Shown: positions 24,360 to 34,547, numbered from the stretch's first letter. The stretch: DNA of 41,894 nucleotides from an uncultured Lachnospiraceae bacterium (GCA_944376125.1 CALWBQ010000042.1:1-41894), one strand, 5' to 3'. The notes: generated by a model from the sequence alone, not told the origin. Numbers and translations: made by a program.

Positions 24360-25346
24360 TTATTCAAATAAATGACACGCCACGTAATGCTTATCATTTA
24401 TTTTTTTCAGATCCGATTTTACACTCCCGCAGATTTCCTTGGCATACTGGCACCGGGACCGGAAGGGGCATCCGGGAGCCGGATTGATCGGCGACGGCAC
24501 ATCGCCCTGAAGTACAATCCGCTGACTGGCCTCCGCCTTATCAGGGTCTGCTGCCGGTTCTGCTGAAATCAGCGCCTTAGTGTAGGGATGCATCATATTT
24601 TCATACAGCTCCTCTACCTCAGCGTACTCCACCAGATTTCCCAGATACATAACCCCGACCTGATTGGAAATATGGCGAACCATAGCCAGGTCGTGAGAAA
24701 TAAACAGGTACGTAAAGTTAAATTTGCTCTGAAGATCTTCCAGAATATTAATAATCTGAGCCTGGATAGAAACATCCAGCGCAGAGATTGGCTCGTCACA
24801 GACAATAAATTCTGGTTCTGCCGCCAGTGCTCTGGCAATCCCGATGCGCTGTCTCTGGCCGCCGGAAAATTCATGGGGATACCGGTTCAAGTGATCCTGC
24901 TTCAGGCCCACCAATTCTACCAGTTCCCTCACCCGATCCATAATATCCTTTCCTTCCATCAGGTGCATAAAACGGATGGGCTCCGCAATGATATGCGCTA
25001 CATTCATTCTGGGATCCAGAGATGTATAGGGATCCTGGAAGATCATCTGAATTTTTTTCCGGTAGGAAATCATCTGTTTGTCATCCAGATTTGTGATATC
25101 CTCACCGCAATACAGAATCTTTCCATCTGTCGGCTCATACAGCTTTAATACTGTTCGGCCGATGGTAGTCTTTCCGCACCCTGATTCTCCAACCAATCCC
25201 ATGGTCTCGCCTCTGGCGATGGAAAAACTCACATCATCCACAGCCTTCAGAATATTGGGTTTCTTTAAAAAGCCAGCCTTGATCTCAAAATACTTTTTCA
25301 GATTTTGGATCTCCAGGCAGTTTTCTTTGGTGCTGCTGATACTCAT
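24360..25346 (-). CDS. oppF: Oligopeptide ABC transporter ATPase OppF
   Basis: 328 residues. Walker A GESGCGKT, Q-loop IQMIFQDPYTSLDPR, ABC signature LSGGQRQRIGIARAL, Walker B EFIVCDEPISALD and the switch His in LFISHDLAMVRHI. The C-terminal oligopeptide-transporter Cys motif (GCPFRSRCQYAKEICG) is typical of OppD/OppF/DppD/DppF. The start at 25346 overlaps the oppD stop by 4 bases (ATGA); a longer reading to 25493 would lie inside oppD and is rejected. Confidence 0.95.
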   Translation of the reverse strand: MSISSTKENCLEIQNLKKYFEIKAGFLKKPNILKAVDDVSFSIARGETMGLVGESGCGKTTIGRTVLKLYEPTDGKILYCGEDITNLDDKQMISYRKKIQMIFQDPYTSLDPRMNVAHIIAEPIRFMHLMEGKDIMDRVRELVELVGLKQDHLNRYPHEFSGGQRQRIGIARALAAEPEFIVCDEPISALDVSIQAQIINILEDLQSKFNFTYLFISHDLAMVRHISNQVGVMYLGNLVEYAEVEELYENMMHPYTKALISAEPAADPDKAEASQRIVLQGDVPSPINPAPGCPFRSRCQYAKEICGSVKSDLKKINDKHYVACHLFE

Positions 25347-26359
25347 GACAGCTTCACCTCCCCTCTCTTCGCCTTCACTGAGGGATTGTGGAGCCAGCAG
25401 GCACTTCTGTGCCCCTCCCCGATTTCCGTAAGCTGAGGCAGGTGTTCCTGGCACAGCTTCATGGCAAATTTGCAGCGGGCAGCAAACGGGCACCCCTTGG
25501 GAGGATTTAAAAGATCTGGCGGAGTTCCGTAAATCGGCACTAACCTCTGCTTGTCATGTTTTGGTATGGATTCCAGCAAGCCAAGCGTATATGGATGGCC
25601 AGTGCGGTAGAAAATATCCCGCAGGGGTCCTTCCTCCATAATCAGGCCGCCGTACATGACCACTACCCTGGAACACATACTTGCAATTACCCCAAGATCG
25701 TGGGTGATAAGGATCAGAGACATCTTGTACTCTTCCTTCATCTTCTGCATCAGCTCCAGAATCTGAGCCTGAATCGTCACATCCAGGGCCGTCGTGGGCT
25801 CATCGGCAATCAGCAGTCTGGGATCGCAGCAGATAGCGATGGCAATCATCACTCTCTGGCGCATACCGCCAGATAATTCATGGGGATACTGCTTCAGCCG
25901 CTTCTGAGGATCCGGAATCCCAACCTGGTCCAAAACCTGGGCAGCTTTTTCTAATGCCGCCCTTTTGCCCATTTTTTTGTGGCGCATCAGCGGATTCGTA
26001 ATCTGCTCCCCTATGGTAAAAAGGGGGTTCAGACTGGTCATTGGGTCCTGAAAGATCATAGAGATCTCATTTCCCTGGTATTTTCTCATTTCCTTTACGG
26101 ATTTATGAAGCAGATCCTCCCCGCCAAACGTCACGGCATCTGCCTTTAGGATGGCATTATCCGCCAGCAAATGCATAATCGAAAGCATGCTGACCGACTT
26201 TCCGCAGCCGGACTCCCCGACGATCCCCAGGCTCTCACCCTGGTTGACGTGGATTGAGATCCCCCTCACGGCCTTCACCAGGCCGTCATCCGTCGTAAAG
26301 CCAGTGTAAAGATTTTTTACATCCAGCAATACATTGTTATCTGTGTTTGTATCGCTCAT
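25343..26359 (-). CDS. oppD: Oligopeptide ABC transporter ATPase OppD
   Basis: 338 residues. Walker [10 protein letters not shown]-loop [18 protein letters not shown] signature [15 protein letters not shown], Walker [15 protein letters not shown] and switch His [12 protein letters not shown]; the C-terminal Cys motif is [15 protein letters not shown]. It forms the ATPase heterodimer with OppF, to which it is coupled by a 4-base overlap. A 46-nt gap separates it from oppC. Confidence 0.95.
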   Translation of the reverse strand: MSDTNTDNNVLLDVKNLYTGFTTDDGLVKAVRGISIHVNQGESLGIVGESGCGKSVSMLSIMHLLADNAILKADAVTFGGEDLLHKSVKEMRKYQGNEISMIFQDPMTSLNPLFTIGEQITNPLMRHKKMGKRAALEKAAQVLDQVGIPDPQKRLKQYPHELSGGMRQRVMIAIAICCDPRLLIADEPTTALDVTIQAQILELMQKMKEEYKMSLILITHDLGVIASMCSRVVVMYGGLIMEEGPLRDIFYRTGHPYTLGLLESIPKHDKQRLVPIYGTPPDLLNPPKGCPFAARCKFAMKLCQEHLPQLTEIGEGHRSACWLHNPSVKAKRGEVKLS

Positions 26360-26405
26360 TACAAATCTCCTACTCGTTATGGTATCATCAAAATATCGGC
26401 TGTTT

Positions 26406-27386
26406 TTACTTCTTCAGCCTTGGATCCAGGGCATCCCGCAGGCCGTCGCCGATAAAATTCAGGGCAAAGATCGTAATACTGATTGCCACTGCCGGGAAAA
26501 ACATCTGGTAAGGATAGGAAAACAGGTATTCTATAGCATCATTGGCAAGAGTTCCCCAACTGGCTTTGGGAACCGAAATACCGATTCCGAGGAAGCTCAA
26601 AAATGCCTCCTGGAAAATAGCAGACGGAATTAAAAATGTAACCGTTACGATGATCGTTCCAATGCTGTTGGGAATCAGATGATGGATCAGGATCTGCCAT
26701 TTGCTTAGGCCGCAGACTTTTCCTGCTAAGGCAAAATCCTGCTCTCTAAGGGTCAGGATCTGGCCTCTCACCATTTTCGCCGTGGTAATCCAGTAGGTCA
26801 GGCACATGGCGATCAGGATGCTCTGCATAGTATTGCCAAGAAACATCATAATCAAAATCAGATAGATCAGACTGGGAATACCTGATAAAATATCTACGAT
26901 ACGCATCATAACCATATCAGTCCGGCCGCCCAGGTATCCAGCGATCCCTCCATAGAGCACGCCGATGATCATGTTGATAAAAGCTGCTGTAAAACCGATT
27001 GTCAGAGAAATCCGCGCTCCGTACATAGTACGGACAAAAATGTCCCGTCCCAGCTTGTCTGTTCCAAACCAGTGCTCAGCACTGGGCCATTCCAGCATAT
27101 GCGCGAAATCCGTCTGGTCATATGCGTAGGGACAGAGCATCGGAGCAAAGATGGCCAGGATCGTCATAATTGCAATAACTACTAAGCCGAACATAGCCAG
27201 CTTGTCTTTGCGCAGACGTCTCCAGCACATGTTCAAATAGGAGATGCTCTTCCTTTCTATGGTCTCGGTCTCCCGGTCTGAGTCCATCAAAGGCTCTATA
27301 AGATCCGCCGGGATCACATCTGCCATTCCGTAAGCCGTCTGTTCTTCAGGACTCTCCCAGACTGGCTCTCCAATCTTTTTCTTCAT
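26406..27386 (-). CDS. oppC: Oligopeptide ABC transporter permease OppC
   Basis: 326 residues with an N-terminal cytoplasmic extension of about 65 residues, then six TM segments (LAMFGLVVIAIMTILAIFAP first) and OppC motifs: HWFGTDKLGRDIFVRTMYGA and the EAA-like loop CGLSKWQILIHHLIPNSI. It pairs with OppB, whose gene ends 12 nt upstream. AGGAG precedes the start. Confidence 0.95.
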   Translation of the reverse strand: MKKKIGEPVWESPEEQTAYGMADVIPADLIEPLMDSDRETETIERKSISYLNMCWRRLRKDKLAMFGLVVIAIMTILAIFAPMLCPYAYDQTDFAHMLEWPSAEHWFGTDKLGRDIFVRTMYGARISLTIGFTAAFINMIIGVLYGGIAGYLGGRTDMVMMRIVDILSGIPSLIYLILIMMFLGNTMQSILIAMCLTYWITTAKMVRGQILTLREQDFALAGKVCGLSKWQILIHHLIPNSIGTIIVTVTFLIPSAIFQEAFLSFLGIGISVPKASWGTLANDAIEYLFSYPYQMFFPAVAISITIFALNFIGDGLRDALDPRLKK

Positions 27387-27398
27387 GTTAAAACACTC

Positions 27399-28325
27399 CT
27401 ATTTGTCAATCTTTACTCTGGGATCGATCACCGCATACATAATATCGACGATGATATTCACGATGATGATAAGGCCTCCCACAAATATTGTCAGTCCCAG
27501 GGTCACTGAATAATCGCGGTCATTGATAGCCGTTACAAAATAGCGGCCAAGCCCTGGAATTGAAAACAGCTTTTCAATAATAAACGTTCCTGTCAGAAGG
27601 GCAGCCACCATGGGCCCTACATAGGTGATGACCGGAAGCAGGGAATTTTTCATAGCATACTTGCTGATAACTGTAAATTCAGGAACCCCCTTTGCCCTCT
27701 CTGTGCGGATGAAATCCTGGCGCATCGTCTCCAGCATCGATGAACGCATCAGACGGGTTATGTAGGCAATCTGAGAAAAGGCCATGCAAAATACCGGAAG
27801 TACATAATGCTTCCAGGATGTCAGGCCATATGATGGAAAGATTCTCCACTTTTCACAGAAAAAGTACATCATCAGCACGCAGATGACAAAAGATGGTACG
27901 GAAACCCCTATGGTGGCAAAGACCATCGCCAGCCCGTCGGGCAGGCGCCCTCGCTTCACCGCCGCCACTACCCCCAGCGGAATTCCCACTGCCAGCGAGA
28001 TCAGAACGCCCCAAATACCGACTCTGGCAGATACCGGGAACCCCTGGGCAATCAGCTCATTTACCGTAGTATCCTGTTTTTTGAAGGATGTGCCCAAATC
28101 CCCGTGGGCGAGATTGTTCAGATATCTGACATACTGAACTGGGATCGGATCATTCAGACCATATTGATCAGATATTTTTTCCAGTATCTTGGTGGGAACA
28201 TTTCGATTCTCAGCAGGGCTGAAGGGCCCTCCAGGAATGATATGCAGCAAAAAGAATGTGATTGTCACCAGCACAAACAGCGAGAGGATGCCGGCGCCAA
28301 TTCTCTTGAGAATGTACTTCAACAT
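27399..28325 (-). CDS. oppB: Oligopeptide ABC transporter permease OppB
   Basis: 308 residues, six TM segments, OppB/DppB motifs: N-terminal YILKRIGAGILSLFVLVTI, HIIPGGPFSP, YGLNDPIPVQYVRYLNNLAH, and the loop FIRTERAKGVPEFTVISKYA with MKNSLLPVITYVG. It is the first gene of the operon, preceded by a strong promoter at 28395-28423. Confidence 0.95.
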   Translation of the reverse strand: MLKYILKRIGAGILSLFVLVTITFFLLHIIPGGPFSPAENRNVPTKILEKISDQYGLNDPIPVQYVRYLNNLAHGDLGTSFKKQDTTVNELIAQGFPVSARVGIWGVLISLAVGIPLGVVAAVKRGRLPDGLAMVFATIGVSVPSFVICVLMMYFFCEKWRIFPSYGLTSWKHYVLPVFCMAFSQIAYITRLMRSSMLETMRQDFIRTERAKGVPEFTVISKYAMKNSLLPVITYVGPMVAALLTGTFIIEKLFSIPGLGRYFVTAINDRDYSVTLGLTIFVGGLIIIVNIIVDIMYAVIDPRVKIDK

Positions 28326-28394
28326 ATAACTACCTCACTTTTGCGGAAACACGGTAAATGAAAAATAATACCCTGCCGCGAATAATTATGTTAC

Positions 28395-28423
28395 ATTATA
28401 CTCATAAATAATGTAAAAGTCAA
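28395..28423 (-). promoter_or_regulatory. opp operon promoter
   Basis: On the minus strand TTGACT (28418-28423), 17-nt spacer, TATAAT (28395-28400), about 70 nt upstream of the oppB start. The gap 28326-28521 otherwise holds nothing recognisable. Confidence 0.8.
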
Positions 28424-28521
28424 TTAAGATTATCCCGTCAGACCCTAAACATTCCCTCGCTTTCCCGCCTTTTCTGCCTATTTTTTCCTCTCGCCGCAGG
28501 ATAGCCGGCTAAAATATGGTT

Positions 28522-29766
28522 TTATTTTGCTTCCTTAATATAATCCCGAATCAGTTTCCCCTTTCTGCTGACTAGTTTTCCTCTCCGAAATACCAGATCC
28601 CGCGAAGCCTTCCTAAGAATTGCTTCCTCCGGTGTGGGCGCATCCACTACCGAAAAATCGGCATAGCATCCCGCTTCCAGGCCATAATGCTCTGCCAGAG
28701 CGGTCACAGCCGGATGGTAGGTTATCATATCCATAGTCTCTCTCAGACACTTCACAGTTCCAAACTTATGAACCTGTGCCGTCAGAAGTGCCTCTTCCAG
28801 CAGATCACAGTTTCCAAACGGCCGGAAAGTATCTCTGATATTGTCCGACGCAATCGACACATTGACACCGGACTCTGTAAGCTGCCTGACTCTGGAAGGA
28901 CCTCTCCGCTCGGTGTTCATCAGATACATGTTGCAGGAAGTCAGAGATGTCACATTTATCTTGGCCTCTGCCGCTTTCTGCACAAGATTCTCCGCCCTGT
29001 CCTCTTCCAGGCCGGAAGCATTCAGCCCCGTAACATGCCCGCAGGTCACTTTGCCTTCCATGCCGTACTTTTGGGTACATTCTATGATATATTCAAAGCA
29101 GTCCAAATTCGTCACATCTGATTCATCACAATGCAGATCCACCGGAAGCTGATATTTCTGCGCCAGCTCAAAGCAGTCATCTGTCACTGCCCGGTAATCC
29201 GGGCAAAGGTGAGGATACCCTCCAATCACATCAATCTCCCCGCGTTCAGCGGCTGCACAGAGCTCTCCGCGGAACTCATCTGGAAATCCCACGCAAGACT
29301 GAATTGTAATATAATCCGCATATTTTATTTTTAAATCATTCATCGCCTTTAACGCCAGTGTCTTCCAGTTGGGATGAAACAGTACATTGGTTCTCAGCAG
29401 AGTCGTGCCATGCACAATGCACCATTCTGCGGCTTTACTGGAATGCTCCATGATTTCCTGGTAGATGGCATCATCCGTCCAGCCATAGTAAGATTCCATC
29501 TTTCGGTCAGAATTGGCGCAGGCTTCTATCAGGCTCACTGTCTCATCATTGTCCATAGTAAATGCTTTATCGATATGCATATGGGTATCCATAAAACCTG
29601 GAAGTGCTAATTTCCCCTCACCATAATAAACCTGCTCCGCGTCTTTCGGATCTAAGTCCCGTTCCGCCCTGACAATCTTTCCGTCCTTCACAGCAAGATC
29701 TGCATCGGTCATCAGTTCCCCTTTTCCAAGATACAAATTTACGTTTTTAATCATGCAGTCATACAT
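28522..29766 (-). CDS. Cytosine deaminase-family amidohydrolase (copy 1)
   Basis: 414 residues, metal-dependent amidohydrolase of the CodA type. Metal and catalytic residues sit at nearly the same positions as in E. coli CodA: H62 and H64 (DTHMHIDKAF), H212 and E215 (DLHCDESD), H244 (CGHVTGL), D308 (IASDNIRDTFRPFGNCD). It should hydrolyse an amino or amide group of a cytosine-like or other heterocyclic ring. It is the last gene of the nucleobase block, 15 nt behind a paralog with the same motifs. The start at 29766 has GGAGATGATG upstream. Substrate not certain; the family also includes isoguanine and creatinine-type deaminases. Confidence 0.85.
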   Translation of the reverse strand: MYDCMIKNVNLYLGKGELMTDADLAVKDGKIVRAERDLDPKDAEQVYYGEGKLALPGFMDTHMHIDKAFTMDNDETVSLIEACANSDRKMESYYGWTDDAIYQEIMEHSSKAAEWCIVHGTTLLRTNVLFHPNWKTLALKAMNDLKIKYADYITIQSCVGFPDEFRGELCAAAERGEIDVIGGYPHLCPDYRAVTDDCFELAQKYQLPVDLHCDESDVTNLDCFEYIIECTQKYGMEGKVTCGHVTGLNASGLEEDRAENLVQKAAEAKINVTSLTSCNMYLMNTERRGPSRVRQLTESGVNVSIASDNIRDTFRPFGNCDLLEEALLTAQVHKFGTVKCLRETMDMITYHPAVTALAEHYGLEAGCYADFSVVDAPTPEEAILRKASRDLVFRRGKLVSRKGKLIRDYIKEAK

Positions 29767-29781
29767 AGATTCATCATCTCC

Positions 29782-31041
29782 TTATACCATCTTTCCATAT
29801 GCCGCTGTAATCTTTCCCCTATGAATTACATACGCCTTTTTTACTTGAGACCGCAGTGCCTCAGGGACACTGTCAGCATTCAGGATTACCAAATTCGCCC
29901 TGCTTCCGGGAAGAATTCCATACTCTTTTAGTCCACAGGAAGCGGCCGGGAAATAGGTAATCATCCGCATAATATCCGTCAGCTCCCGTTCGCTTCCATA
30001 TTTATGTATCTGGGCAGTCAGCAGTGCTTCCTCCAGCAGGTCGCAGTTTCCAAATGGCCGAAATATATCTCTCACATTATCCGAAGCTACCCCCACTGGA
30101 ACCCCAGCCTGCCTCAGCTGCCGCACCCGCGTTGTTCCCCTTCTGTTCTCAGACATTAAGTACAGGTTCTGGGAAGGTAACGTTACAACGTGCACTGCAG
30201 CTTTCGCACACCAGGCAACCGCATCTGCGACGGCCTCCTCATCCGCCCCCTTTGCTCCCAGCGCTGTCACATGGCTGACCGTCACTTTGCCCTCCATCTG
30301 CTCTCTCCAGGTTTTTTCGCAGATATAGCGGAATAAGGAAAAATCCGGCTCATCCGATTCATCGCAATGCACATCCACAGGCAGCTGATTCCTAGCTGCC
30401 AATTCAAATATTCTGTCGATATTTCTTTGCTTTTCATCCGCATCAGCAAACCCATAGCCAGATTCCTCCACTGTCAGATTGGGATATCCTCCGATAAAAT
30501 TGATCCAGCCGTTTTTCACAGCCTTTTCCCATTCTTCTTCCATTTTTTCTGGACAGTCTGCTGTAATCAGGATATCTATTTTGGACTTATATTTTTCTCT
30601 CAGCCGCTCCATGGCTTCAAGCGCAGCAGTCCCTACAATCTCATTCACCATAACGTTCGTGCGTATCACCGCGGTGCCATTCACAATACATTTCTTGAGG
30701 ATCTGCTCCGCATTTTCCATAATATCCAAAATGATGCTTTCCCTGTCCCAGTTATAATAGTACTCTGCCAGCTTATCCGCAGAATGGCGGCACGCTTCCA
30801 ATAGACTGTCAATCTCTTCATCATCTGCAGTAAACGATTTTTCTATGTGCATATGGGCATCGACAAACCCCGGAACAATGACGCGTCCCTCAGCGTCAAT
30901 CACCAAATCCGCACTGCTTGTATCGATTTTATCCGCAATCTCAGTGATATAGCCATCTTTTATCCCCACCTCTTTCTGTACGCATCCAAAAGGCAAGTAC
31001 AATTTTCCATTTATTATCGCCAAATCATATCTCATATGCAT
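29782..31041 (-). CDS. Cytosine deaminase-family amidohydrolase (copy 2)
   Basis: 419 residues, CodA-type amidohydrolase paralogous to the gene at 28522-29766 but clearly diverged. Expected active-site residues: H63 and H65 (DAHMHIEKSF), H225 and E228 (DVHCDESD), H257 (VSHVTAL), D321 (VASDNVRDIFRPFGNCD). I start it at 31041, where AGGAAAGGAC lies upstream and the start overlaps the previous gene by 17 bases, a sign of translational coupling. Two such paralogs side by side suggest two different ring substrates. Cytoplasmic. Confidence 0.85.
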   Translation of the reverse strand: MHMRYDLAIINGKLYLPFGCVQKEVGIKDGYITEIADKIDTSSADLVIDAEGRVIVPGFVDAHMHIEKSFTADDEEIDSLLEACRHSADKLAEYYYNWDRESIILDIMENAEQILKKCIVNGTAVIRTNVMVNEIVGTAALEAMERLREKYKSKIDILITADCPEKMEEEWEKAVKNGWINFIGGYPNLTVEESGYGFADADEKQRNIDRIFELAARNQLPVDVHCDESDEPDFSLFRYICEKTWREQMEGKVTVSHVTALGAKGADEEAVADAVAWCAKAAVHVVTLPSQNLYLMSENRRGTTRVRQLRQAGVPVGVASDNVRDIFRPFGNCDLLEEALLTAQIHKYGSERELTDIMRMITYFPAASCGLKEYGILPGSRANLVILNADSVPEALRSQVKKAYVIHRGKITAAYGKMV

Positions 31042-32320
31042 TGCCGTCCTTTCCTGCATAGGGTTCTTCAACCTCTTCTCCCTTCACATATCTCGCCGTG
31101 ATCTGCCTGTCATCTCCGCAGTACAGATAACGCTCTATTCTCTGCTCCAAACTTCTTGATACCGGAAGGCTTAATTCTGAATCATCAATAACCAGAGCGT
31201 CAAACTGATAACCGGTCAGGAAACACCCTGTTTTTCCAAAGAATTCTCCGCCGCCTTTTGTCGCTAAATAAAATGCCTCTGATATTGTAACAGGGCGGCA
31301 GCCTGTTTTCAGTGAAAGCATCTTGGACGCCTGCACCGCCGCCCGCATACAATCTGCAATATTCATAGTATGTCCTGCTGCAATATCACTTCCAAGCCCA
31401 ACCCGGATTCCCTCATCCAAATATCTGCGAAGCTGCATCACACCGCTCATAATATCCAGATTCGAGTGGATACAGTGGGCCACATAAACACCGCGATCCC
31501 TGAGCAGGGCAATTTCTTCCTCTGTAGTGTGAACGCAGTGCTCCATCACCGTTTTTATATCATCTCCGAAGACTCCGTTTTTTACGTATGTCTCTGCGTA
31601 ATTCGCACAGTCCGGATGTCTCTGCAGACTCCACTTTACTTCTGTTCGGTTTTCATCCATATGCGCCTGGAAAGGAGCCTGATAAGCCAATGCTGCTTCC
31701 CGCATTTCCCGCATAAGTGCATCACTGGTATCCAGTGACCACCCTGATGTAAAAATATACTTCACGCGCTCCGAATCTTTGTATTTTTCCGCCAGCCTGA
31801 GAGCGCTCTTCATGGACTGCTCTTTTGTCTCTTCCGCTGTTTCCTCAAACAGCGGAAGATCAGACTGACTCTTTCCAGCATATGCATACATTCCTGTCTT
31901 CTGCAGCATTTCCATTAAGGTATCCGCATTTCGTTCCATACCTGATGGAAAATGCACAGAATGGAGAGATCCATATTTCCACAGATCGTGAATCACCGCC
32001 CTGCAGACTTTTTTTTCTATCTCCTCATCTATGCTCAGAGCTTCTGTCGGGCTGCAGTACCGAAAGCACCAGTCGATCAGTTCCCTATCATATCCATTCC
32101 CGATGAGGGGATACTGAAACGGATGCAGGTGCAGATCTGTATATGCCGGAATAATGATTTTATCCGTATAATCCACTATGAAATCCCCATATTCCTCCGG
32201 CACCTCAGCTGCAATGCCTTCGACGCAGCCTTCATCCGAAACTATTATATACTGGTTTTCAAACAGCTCAAACCGTTCTTTTGTCGGTGTATGTACAATA
32301 TTTCCCTTAAAAATCTTCAT
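31025..32320 (-). CDS. Guanine deaminase-like amidohydrolase (copy 2)
   Basis: 431 residues of the guanine deaminase/TrzN-AtzA-type amidohydrolase group. Metal and catalytic residues by motif: H64 and H66 (YTDLHLHPFQYP), H220 and E223 (QAHMDENRTE), H261 (EHCVHTT), D312 (GLGSDIAAGHT). Start at 32320 with GGAGGG upstream; it overlaps the preceding gene by 14 bases. It is a diverged paralog of the next gene upstream. Guanine or a related oxidised or methylated purine is the likely substrate, supported by the purine-type transporter in the same block. Confidence 0.82.
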   Translation of the reverse strand: MKIFKGNIVHTPTKERFELFENQYIIVSDEGCVEGIAAEVPEEYGDFIVDYTDKIIIPAYTDLHLHPFQYPLIGNGYDRELIDWCFRYCSPTEALSIDEEIEKKVCRAVIHDLWKYGSLHSVHFPSGMERNADTLMEMLQKTGMYAYAGKSQSDLPLFEETAEETKEQSMKSALRLAEKYKDSERVKYIFTSGWSLDTSDALMREMREAALAYQAPFQAHMDENRTEVKWSLQRHPDCANYAETYVKNGVFGDDIKTVMEHCVHTTEEEIALLRDRGVYVAHCIHSNLDIMSGVMQLRRYLDEGIRVGLGSDIAAGHTMNIADCMRAAVQASKMLSLKTGCRPVTISEAFYLATKGGGEFFGKTGCFLTGYQFDALVIDDSELSLPVSRSLEQRIERYLYCGDDRQITARYVKGEEVEEPYAGKDGNAYEI

Positions 32321-33608
32321 GCCGCCCTCCTTTATGGCCGAAAAACGGCCGCGGTACTTCCTGCCCTTCAATAAACCGTCTCTTGATCTGCCGCTCATCC
32401 CCGCTGTAAATAAACCGCTCTATGCGGTCCGCAGCAGTGTGTTTCTGCAAGGGAGCCAACGCATCGTCGTCTACTACCAGAGCGTTAAAAAGATATCCTG
32501 GCTCAAAGCTCCCTACTCCGCCAAAGAATTCCCCGCCGCCTTTCGTGGCCAGATAAAAGGCTTCGCTTACAGACAGCGGTGCTTTTCCTTCCTCTACATA
32601 CAGGATCTTCGACATTTCTATTGCCGCCCGCATATTATCCATCATATTTAACGTATGGCCTGCCGAGATATCACTGCCGATGCCAACCCGGATCCCTGAG
32701 TCCAGATATCTTCGCACCGGCATGATCCCGCTGCCCAGATTGCAGTTAGAATGAGGGCAATGCGCTACAAAGACGTTGGAATACCTCAGCGCCTGTATCT
32801 CATCCTCGGTCGTATGAATACAGTGGGCCATAATGGTTTTAATATCATTGCCAAAAATCTTATTTTTTTGATAAACTTCTGCGTAGTTTCTGCAGTCTGT
32901 AAAACGCTTCAGAACCATTGACACTTCTTTTACATTTTCATCCAAGTGAGACTGAAGAGGCATATGATAGCGTCTCGCCATGTCTCCCGTCCATTTCATA
33001 ATCTCCTCCGTGCATCCTGGCGCGAACGACGGCGTCATAATATAGTGAACTCTGTCACTTTTTCCTTCCCATTTCTGTATAAGGGCCAGAGCGGTCTGCA
33101 TGGATTCCTGTGTTGTTTCTACATCGTGCTTATCTTTCTTATAATCTGTATGGTTCTTTCCCAGGTAGCAATACAATCCTGACTGGATCATTAATTCAAA
33201 TAAAATATCATTGGTCTGGTAATCCAGCGCGCCGAACTGCACGGAATGTAAGATTCCGTATCTCCACAGTTCCTCTACAAATTTACTTAAAATTTTTCTC
33301 GCCGTTTCTTCTTCTCTATAAAGCTCTGTTACCGGCGTGGCATATTGCTCAATCCACTCCATTAATTCCAAGTCATACCCCAGCCCGTTATCCGGATACT
33401 GGTTAGGATGCAGATGCAGGTCTGTGAATCCTGGTATAATCATTTGATTACCAAAATCCTCTGTGTTATTTGGGTCAAATCCGTCTGGCAGTTCTTTTGC
33501 AATACACTCAATTCGGCCTTTTTCATCGACTAAAATATAGCTCTGCTCTGCAATCTCAAAGGACTGGGGCACCTTTGTGTACACAATATTTCCTTTAAAT
33601 GCTTTCAT
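32307..33608 (-). CDS. Guanine deaminase-like amidohydrolase (copy 1)
   Basis: 433 residues, guanine deaminase-type amidohydrolase. Motifs: H65 and H67 (FTDLHLHPNQYP), H221 and E224 (QSHLDENVKE), H262 (AHCIHTT), a second His pair in VAHCPHSNCNLGSG, and D313 (GIGSDISAGHTLNM). The HPNQYP and HCPHSN motifs are close to classic guanine deaminases, so this copy is the better candidate for guanine to xanthine. Start at 33608: GAGGAAAAGA is the ribosome binding site, and the ATG 12 bases upstream would encode it. It lies 18 nt behind the DMT transporter gene. Confidence 0.87.
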   Translation of the reverse strand: MKAFKGNIVYTKVPQSFEIAEQSYILVDEKGRIECIAKELPDGFDPNNTEDFGNQMIIPGFTDLHLHPNQYPDNGLGYDLELMEWIEQYATPVTELYREEETARKILSKFVEELWRYGILHSVQFGALDYQTNDILFELMIQSGLYCYLGKNHTDYKKDKHDVETTQESMQTALALIQKWEGKSDRVHYIMTPSFAPGCTEEIMKWTGDMARRYHMPLQSHLDENVKEVSMVLKRFTDCRNYAEVYQKNKIFGNDIKTIMAHCIHTTEDEIQALRYSNVFVAHCPHSNCNLGSGIMPVRRYLDSGIRVGIGSDISAGHTLNMMDNMRAAIEMSKILYVEEGKAPLSVSEAFYLATKGGGEFFGGVGSFEPGYLFNALVVDDDALAPLQKHTAADRIERFIYSGDERQIKRRFIEGQEVPRPFFGHKGGRHEDF

Positions 33609-33626
33609 TCTTTTCCTCATTTCATC

Positions 33627-34523
33627 TTAAAAATTCATCAAAATAATCGCAGCAGTTCCCAGAACCAGGCAGAGGATCGATACCTGGTTCAGCTTCTCTT
33701 TCAAAACAATCAGCCCAAACAGAACTGTCATCATAAGGGTTCCGAGCTGGGATACCGGATATAATACAATGGCTGGCAGCCTGGAAACGTTATACAGGTT
33801 TCCAAGGTTCGCGATTCCTTCTGCAATTGCCATCCCCACCGCCGGTCCAAAAAAGTCTTTCTTTGTAAAGCGGTAGCCAGGACGGCCAGACCTGCTTTTG
33901 TCCTTCCGGTAAAAAATCAAAGCCAGAATCGCCGCGCAGATTCCCCCAGCTCCGTAGGACACAATCGAATACTCCCACACATCTTGGTTGGGCATCCGGT
34001 ACTGATGAACCTTCATAATATAATTTGATAATCCTGTTCCGGTTATGCTGCCGACACACAGCAGCCACCAAAGCCGGCTTTTTCGTCCTTCTCCCTCTTC
34101 TTTGCTATAATTGCTCAGCACCAGGACCCCCAGGATCAGGCACGTGCCGACTGCCTGGCAGAACGTTACTTTCTCTTTGAGAAATACGATCGACAGCACT
34201 GGCGCCACAATCACATACATGCTGAAAATCAGCACCGTTAATGACAGCGGCCCCAAAGCCATTGCTCCCAGCAGGCACATTCCGCCTGCTGTCGTGCATA
34301 TCCCTGCCAGAGTTCCCATGAGCACCGTATAAGAAGAGAAGTGCAATCCGCCCATTCCGGCTTGTCCCACCACTGTAAACACTAGAATAGCCAGCAGCAT
34401 CCAGCATACCTGGAACAGATTCGCCGGATATATCCGGCCTTTCAGCGAGGCCGACAATCGGTTCTGAAAAAGATTAGCCATAAAATAACTAACGATTATC
34501 AAAACCAAAACCATATACTTCAT
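33627..34523 (-). CDS. DMT/EamA-family transporter
   Basis: 298 residues with ten predicted TM segments in two halves, as in drug/metabolite transporters (EamA repeats; FLKEKVTFCQAVGTCLILGV ends the first half, VLKEKLNQVSILCLVLGTAA the second). Substrate unknown. Its place between the nucleoside ABC transporter and the deaminases suggests export or import of a purine, pyrimidine or their breakdown product. It starts 24 nt after the binding protein gene. Confidence 0.85.
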   Translation of the reverse strand: MKYMVLVLIIVSYFMANLFQNRLSASLKGRIYPANLFQVCWMLLAILVFTVVGQAGMGGLHFSSYTVLMGTLAGICTTAGGMCLLGAMALGPLSLTVLIFSMYVIVAPVLSIVFLKEKVTFCQAVGTCLILGVLVLSNYSKEEGEGRKSRLWWLLCVGSITGTGLSNYIMKVHQYRMPNQDVWEYSIVSYGAGGICAAILALIFYRKDKSRSGRPGYRFTKKDFFGPAVGMAIAEGIANLGNLYNVSRLPAIVLYPVSQLGTLMMTVLFGLIVLKEKLNQVSILCLVLGTAAIILMNF

Positions 34524-34547
34524 GCGCTTCTCCTCCTTAGTGTTTTA

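Noticed and set aside
25347..25493. Longer start for oppF
   Set aside because: It would be read within oppD; the ATGA overlap at 25343-25346 is the standard coupling and the ABC domain begins right after it.
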